Assembly (NCBI GenBank): GCA_964402405.1
Contig: CAYOCE010000022.1
Coordinates: forward strand, 1-20,159
Direction: 5' to 3'
Length of the DNA: 20,159 nucleotides
From: CAYOCE01 sp964402405
Lineage (GTDB): Bacteria; Pseudomonadota; Alphaproteobacteria; UBA7879
Each line of letters begins with the position of its first letter. Positions within the stretch are counted from its first letter, which is position 1. Shown in pieces: positions 15,934 to 20,159 of this stretch. The notes below the pieces were generated by a model. That model was not told the DNA's origin. It searched no databases and saw only the letters and a list, made by a program, of their open reading frames with translations. The translations under genes were made by a program, and so were the position numbers.

Positions 15934-16881
15934 ATGTTTAAATTAATTTTATTGTTGTTTTTTCTGCCTTTCTCTATTCTTAATGCAAGTTGCCCAACCG
16001 TACTTGCTGAACCAATAGATGATATTCAGTCCTCTATGCATTTGAAGGGTATTTATTACCGACCTGAAGGCACAACTGTTCTTGATTTATCTCATCTACC
16101 CTTGTCATTTTCCATTGATAAAAAATCTGATGAGAAAATAAGCGTTTTTACGGCAATGGATTTTGTGGAACATCAGGCTGATGAAGTAGCTGATCGCCAT
16201 GGGTTATCATCGGAGGAAATTTGGAATTCAGTTCAAGTTATTGATTTTAGCCATGATTCCATTCGCAGCTTAAAAGGAGCAGAGAGAGTTTTTGAAGCAA
16301 GAGGTATTTTAACTAAATTAAAGTCTTTGGAATTTATTGATTTATCCTCTAATCCCTTAGACGATAGGACCCCTAAAAATTTATTACGTCTTTATGATGC
16401 TTTTACGACACATGGAATAAATCCTTTTTTTTCTATTATTGATACCCCCTTCTTTAATAGTAAAGTAAGACCTATTTTAGAAGAAGCCAAGATTGAGCAC
16501 GATCAAAAAACATTAGCACCGTGGCTAGCAGAAAGGTTAGTTTTTGTAGAGAGTTCATACTTAAAGAGAGCAACAAAAGAAATAAAAATATATAGAAGCT
16601 TTGTCGAAGATGGATTATTACCATCTAATTGGGGCTGGCATGGAGTACATACTAGCTTCTTTAGCGGAGTTAATAGAAGAGCAAATGCTCATAGAAGAGA
16701 GGTTTTAAAGCGAGAGCGTTATTATACGCTTGCTGATTATATAAGCCCTATTAAAAGAGTTAATCCTGATGACCCTAATGCACAAAAAGACTTGCAGCAA
16801 ACATTAGATTCTCTACAATCAGCTGTCAAAATGGAACAAGTACCATCTAGTAGATCTAGCTCAGTCCCCTCTACAGAGTAG
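15934..16881 (+). CDS. Exported hypothetical protein with LRR-like stretch, 315 aa
   Basis: ATG follows AAAGGAG with a 6-base spacer. Residues 1-19 (MFKLILLLFFLPFSILNAS) are a signal peptide. The following Cys lacks a proper lipobox (Asn at -3), so a lipoprotein is less likely. Residues ~95-150 resemble two leucine-rich-repeat strands (VQVIDFSHDSIRSLKGAERV and LKSLEFIDLSSNPLDD). Residues ~190-270 are helical and basic (RRANAHRREVLKRERYY). The tail is Ser/Pro-rich. I do not recognise a family for the whole protein. Only five bases separate it from the next gene, the deaminase-like protein, so the two are cotranscribed and probably coupled in translation. It could be a partner, chaperone or binding subunit for that protein. 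An immunity role is possible but untested, since both carry signal peptides. Confidence 0.85.
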   Translation: MFKLILLLFFLPFSILNASCPTVLAEPIDDIQSSMHLKGIYYRPEGTTVLDLSHLPLSFSIDKKSDEKISVFTAMDFVEHQADEVADRHGLSSEEIWNSVQVIDFSHDSIRSLKGAERVFEARGILTKLKSLEFIDLSSNPLDDRTPKNLLRLYDAFTTHGINPFFSIIDTPFFNSKVRPILEEAKIEHDQKTLAPWLAERLVFVESSYLKRATKEIKIYRSFVEDGLLPSNWGWHGVHTSFFSGVNRRANAHRREVLKRERYYTLADYISPIKRVNPDDPNAQKDLQQTLDSLQSAVKMEQVPSSRSSSVPSTE

Positions 16882-16886
16882 AGACC

Positions 16887-18419
16887 ATGTTTAAACACAA
16901 GATTTTCATAGTAGTCTTTCTATTAGGGAGTATCTCTTCAAAAGCGGGGTGGCGTGATCTTGTTCAATATACAGGTGTCTTTGACGACTTAACTATAGAA
17001 GGTAAGAGCCTCCCATGTCAAAGAGTTCATCAAAACCTATCAAGTTTAGAAACTCATTTTTCTAGCACCCTTTCTTCTGATTCAACTAATAATGTTGTTA
17101 TCGGAGCTTATAGCATTCTCATAGAAAAAGATGGTGAGTATAGATGGGAAACAAGCTATATTTATAGTGGTCCTACCGAGAATTGTACATTTGAAAAATC
17201 TCCTATTTCTATTTTTCAGAGTACATCTAATGTCCAACAAGACGATATAACAACAGAAAAAGTCGTTGGTATTCCTCAATCTTTTTCAACACACGCAATT
17301 GAACCAGCAGAGGAATATATTCAGCTTTTAAAAGAAGCTATAAATCCAAGAAATAATCCAACAACAGACCCAAGTGACCCGAAACACAAGGAGGCCTCTC
17401 CTATAGAAAAATATGAAAACCTATTTGGATCTTTATTTAGAGAGGAACATTGTTTAAGAGATGCCATAACACCGCTACAACTTCTTGTAGAAAGGGTATC
17501 ACTACTTTGTAACAAAATTGATCCTGATGAACCCGAGCTTACGATTACCTCTCCAAGAGACCATAGTACTGGTACAGGAGTTCTTTGTGCTGAAGATTTT
17601 CAATTGATTCAAAAATCAATTACTGAAATCCAACATCATTTGAGTCAATCTGACTCCAAAGACTCTTTCTTTGAAAATCTACAAAAATTAATAAAGGATA
17701 AATACACTAAGTTAGCCCATGAAATTTGGCATTCAGAACAACGCCTTATCTTTTCTTTTTTCAAAACACCAAAAGAGGATGAAGAGGCAATAGAAGAGCC
17801 AGTTGAAATTTCAGAAGATGAAGGTGAAGAAGATTATTTTAGAGAAGGAAGTGAGGAAAAAGAGGGGCCCTCAGAAAGTTCCGCATCTGATCATTCTCAA
17901 CTTTTGCTCACCTTAGATGATTTTATTGGGGATCTTGAGGAAAATGAAGACATAAAGGCTTTAGTATTTCATATTCATTCTAGATTCGATTTTTGTCAAA
18001 TGTGCCGATATACCTTAGCTACCCATATATATGATCTAGTTAAAAATAAATATAATAATAAATTTCCTAATCTTAAAACAGCTGTCTTGGGTTCATATAG
18101 AGAAGAATATCATGATCCTCGCAGTACACATTTTATAGAACGTACCGGTGCAATTGAATCTCATCCTACTCATAATACCCAGTTACTACTCAAGAGTCCT
18201 CTATACATTACAAAAATTAGGTCAGCTGTAAAGCTAGCTATACCTATATCCTCTTCTCCAGATGAAGAAGAACAATCATCAGCAGAAGGAGAAGACTCTG
18301 AAAGCATACCACCTAAATTAATGATGTCCGAGAAAGATCAAATAAAATGGGCTATGAGAAACGCAGGTGATGCACATGAACGTCAAGGGGGTGTAGGAAG
18401 TTCTAAAGACGACTTTTAA
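16887..18419 (+). CDS. Exported deaminase-fold-like protein, 510 aa
   Basis: Residues 1-20 (MFKHKIFIVVFLLGSISSKA) are a signal peptide. An early beta-hairpin-like stretch (VVIGAYSILIEKDGEYRWET) lies at ~70-89. The notable part is ~275-410. HEIWHSEQRLIFSFF carries HSE at 282-284. Then comes an acidic low-complexity insert (~295-340), then a strand and motif ALVFHIHSRFDFCQMCRYTL with C370 and C373, a helix, and a strand TAVLGSYREEY. This order (HxE on a helix, strand, CxxC at a helix start, strand) is that of the zinc site of cytidine-deaminase-like enzymes, including bacterial toxin deaminases. His and two Cys would bind Zn and E284 would be catalytic. The usual Pro before the first Cys is Phe here. 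Substrate and true family are unknown. It is the second gene of a two-gene unit, five bases after the first. Confidence 0.85.
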   Translation: MFKHKIFIVVFLLGSISSKAGWRDLVQYTGVFDDLTIEGKSLPCQRVHQNLSSLETHFSSTLSSDSTNNVVIGAYSILIEKDGEYRWETSYIYSGPTENCTFEKSPISIFQSTSNVQQDDITTEKVVGIPQSFSTHAIEPAEEYIQLLKEAINPRNNPTTDPSDPKHKEASPIEKYENLFGSLFREEHCLRDAITPLQLLVERVSLLCNKIDPDEPELTITSPRDHSTGTGVLCAEDFQLIQKSITEIQHHLSQSDSKDSFFENLQKLIKDKYTKLAHEIWHSEQRLIFSFFKTPKEDEEAIEEPVEISEDEGEEDYFREGSEEKEGPSESSASDHSQLLLTLDDFIGDLEENEDIKALVFHIHSRFDFCQMCRYTLATHIYDLVKNKYNNKFPNLKTAVLGSYREEYHDPRSTHFIERTGAIESHPTHNTQLLLKSPLYITKIRSAVKLAIPISSSPDEEEQSSAEGEDSESIPPKLMMSEKDQIKWAMRNAGDAHERQGGVGSSKDDF

Positions 18420-18518
18420 GTTAATAGAAGAACTTTAAAGAACCAAAATGTGAAAAATGTTTTTTATAAATTTTATGTGTATAAAAATAGTTTCTATGAA
18501 ATTTTCTGAAACCCTTTA

Positions 18519-18543
18519 AAAATAAGGCCTAGACGGCTATTTT
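18519..18543 (+). terminator. Weak hairpin after the exported two-gene unit
   Basis: AAAATA-AG-GCC, a five-base loop TAGAC, then GGC-TATTTT can fold into a nine-pair stem with a two-base bulge. It lies 100 bases after the last stop codon and overlaps a short T run. It may end the transcript, but the stem is AT-rich and imperfect. The rest of 18420-18587 shows nothing I can identify. Confidence 0.25.
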
Positions 18544-18587
18544 CGTTCTCCTATGTATATTGGTGACACGGTTACTGGTGGGGAACC

Positions 18588-20159
18588 GTGCGACACGAAG
18601 TCGCTTTAATAGACTGTTTCTACAAGAGAGATCTTGGAAGAAACCGGCTGTTCCGTCAGCCGTTCCCTACCTGGACATGCGATTATGGTAACGTGATGGT
18701 GTGAAGCTCCAGGGACAATGTACCCGCGGAAACGTCGGGGAGGCTGTGAAGCCTCCTCGGAACTGCTAGCATGGAAGCGGTAAGGGGCTAGGGATGAGTG
18801 GTAAGGTTAACGTAATGTGAACTTCTGTTTAAACACCGATAGTCAGAATGAGCCAAACATGCTGATAGGCTCAGACCAAAAGGTAAGCAGACAAGGATGA
18901 GAACTGGTACGAATCTCATCACGGATGATGCGCTGCCGGTGGAAAGGAAGAACCTAACCCCCTCTGTTTATGAAGCGGAACGTGGAAACCCCGTATGACT
19001 CCCAAGGGATTGGGACAGAGAACCGCGAGGTTCTCCTATGGTTATGCGGGAACAGGAGGTTGGAAAAAGCGAATGCTCCCTTGTAACGAGGGGGATACGA
19101 GGTGAAATATCCCTTGGCACGAAAGTGAGCCCACGTCCAACTGGTCTTCATCGCAAGAGAATTTGGAGAACTGATAGTATGAGGAAAAGCAAATGACGGC
19201 AATGATATCAACATTGACTGGTGCATCTTCAACCAAACTTACCTGGGATTCCATTAAGTGGGACCTGGTGGAAAGAGAGGTACGTCAGCTGCAGATGCGT
19301 ATTGCGAAGGCGATTCGGGAAGGAAGAAACAATAAAGTGAGAGCTTTACAGTGGATTCTTACCCACTCGTTTTATGCCAAACTCTTGGCAGTAAAACGAG
19401 TTACGCAGAACAAAGGGGGCAACACCCCCGGCGTTGATGGCGTACTCTGGAAAACTCCCTTGAGTAAACTCAAGGGTGCCTTGTCGTTAAAAAGACGAGG
19501 ATATAAGACCCAACCCTTAAGGCGGATTTATATTCCTAAATCCAATGGCAAACAAAGACCGATTTCAATCCCAACTATGTCAGAAAGAGCCAGACAGGCG
19601 CTATACCTCCTAGCTCTACTCCCAATAGCGGAAAAGAAATCGAACAAGAATGCCTACGGATTTCGACCTCATAGATCCAGCAGATGCCATGCAGCAATGC
19701 TATAGCATCTTATGTAAGAAGGGGTCCTCCCCTTGGATTTTAGAGGCGGACATTAAATCCTGTTTTGATAAGATCTCACACACATGGTTAATAGAAAACA
19801 TTCCCATGGACAAGAGAATCCTATCAAAATGGCTTAAGGCAGGGTATATCGATCAAGGAAACTTCTGCGAGACTAAGGAAGGAACCCCGCAAGGTGCCGT
19901 GTGTTCACCAACTCTTTTAAATATGACACTTGCCGGTTTGGAAGAAAGAATAAGATCTCTCCTTTCCAAGCGAAAGGGCAAAGTTCATATAAGCCTTTAT
20001 GCTGATGACTTTATCATCACAGGAGCAACAAAAGAATTGTTGGAGAACATCGTAAAACCTGAAGTGGAGTCCTTTCTTAGAGAGCGAGGATTAGAACTCT
20101 CGAACGAGAAAACAAGAATTGTTCATATCTCGAAAGGATTTGATTTTCTAGGATTTAAC
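18588..20159 (+). mobile_element. Group II intron, 5' part (continues beyond the window)
   Basis: The element starts at GTGCGAC (18588), the conserved 5' end of many bacterial group II introns. It runs about 605 bases of GC-richer, stem-rich non-coding sequence before the reverse transcriptase start at 19193. That is the expected place for the ribozyme domains I to part of IV. The base composition contrasts sharply with the AT-rich flank 18420-18540. The catalytic domain V and the 3' end lie outside the window. The 5' exon just upstream (TGGTGACACGGTTACTGG and following) belongs to no gene I recognise. I could not assign EBS/IBS pairings by eye. Confidence 0.85.
19193..20159 (+). pseudogene. 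ltrA: Group II intron reverse transcriptase/maturase, frameshifted and partial
   Basis: ATG 19193 follows GAGGAAAAGC. The first frame gives the typical N terminus: WDSIKW, GNTPGVDGVLW, LRRIYIPKSNGKQRPISIPT and AYGFRPHRSS, then runs out of frame and stops at 19703-19705. The homologous sequence continues one base over, from 19680: ADAMQQCY, LEADIKSCFDKISHTWL, EGTPQGAVCSPTLLN and SLYADDFIITG (the YADD active site), up to FLGFN at the window edge. The break falls between FRPHRS and ADAM, exactly inside a conserved motif, which shows a one-base gain or a two-base loss near 19679. As written the maturase is broken, unless the shift is a sequencing error or programmed. The X/maturase and endonuclease parts lie outside the window. 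Confidence 0.88.

Noticed and set aside
15934..15993. Lipoprotein signal (Cys20 after the leader) in the 315-aa protein
   Set aside because: The residues before Cys are Asn-Ala-Ser, which is a poor lipobox. A standard signal peptidase I leader is more likely.

Overview
The window looks like an accessory region of an AT-rich, host-associated bacterium, most plausibly an intracellular alphaproteobacterium of the Rickettsiales/Holosporales kind that lives in protists. That placement is an inference. It rests on the gene content: LRR, Sel1 and ankyrin proteins with Sec-type leaders, decaying transposases, a group II intron and no housekeeping genes. No rRNA or tRNA was seen.

Layout. (1) 1-2961 is a large leucine-rich-repeat protein whose start lies left of the window. 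(2) 2962-4350 is a gene graveyard: the tail of a DUF4143-type ATPase with a frameshift in an A/C run, a minus-strand fragment that may come from a thioredoxin-like protein, and a broken IS5-family transposase with one probable end. (3) 4473-13174 has a candidate promoter, a 38-codon ORF and three co-directional genes for exported proteins: a 1372-aa Sel1-repeat protein with a perfect 435-bp tandem duplication, an ankyrin-Sel1 protein with an unassigned C-terminal domain, and a 603-aa protein with a leader peptide, two RNase III domains and about three dsRNA-binding-like domains. (4) 13273-13437 is a truncated IS3-family OrfA. (5) On the minus strand lie a PEP mutase/isocitrate lyase superfamily enzyme and a DUF1016 (YhcG-type) PD-(D/E)XK protein with its own candidate promoter. 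(6) 15878-18419 is a two-gene unit of exported proteins behind a near-consensus promoter whose -35 box sits inside a 12-bp palindrome. The second protein carries an HSE...CxxC pair that fits the zinc site of the deaminase fold. (7) 18588 to the right edge is the 5' part of a group II intron whose reverse transcriptase is frameshifted.

How they may work together. Most intact genes encode Sec-leader proteins with eukaryote-like repeats or nucleic-acid-enzyme domains, so the region reads as an effector island assembled among mobile elements. The two strongest candidates for something undescribed are the exported tandem RNase III/dsRBD protein, whose domain order resembles Dicer, Drosha or plant RNase-three-like proteins more than ordinary bacterial RNase III, and the exported deaminase-like protein. 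Together they suggest, as a hypothesis only, that this bacterium acts on host RNA or nucleotides.
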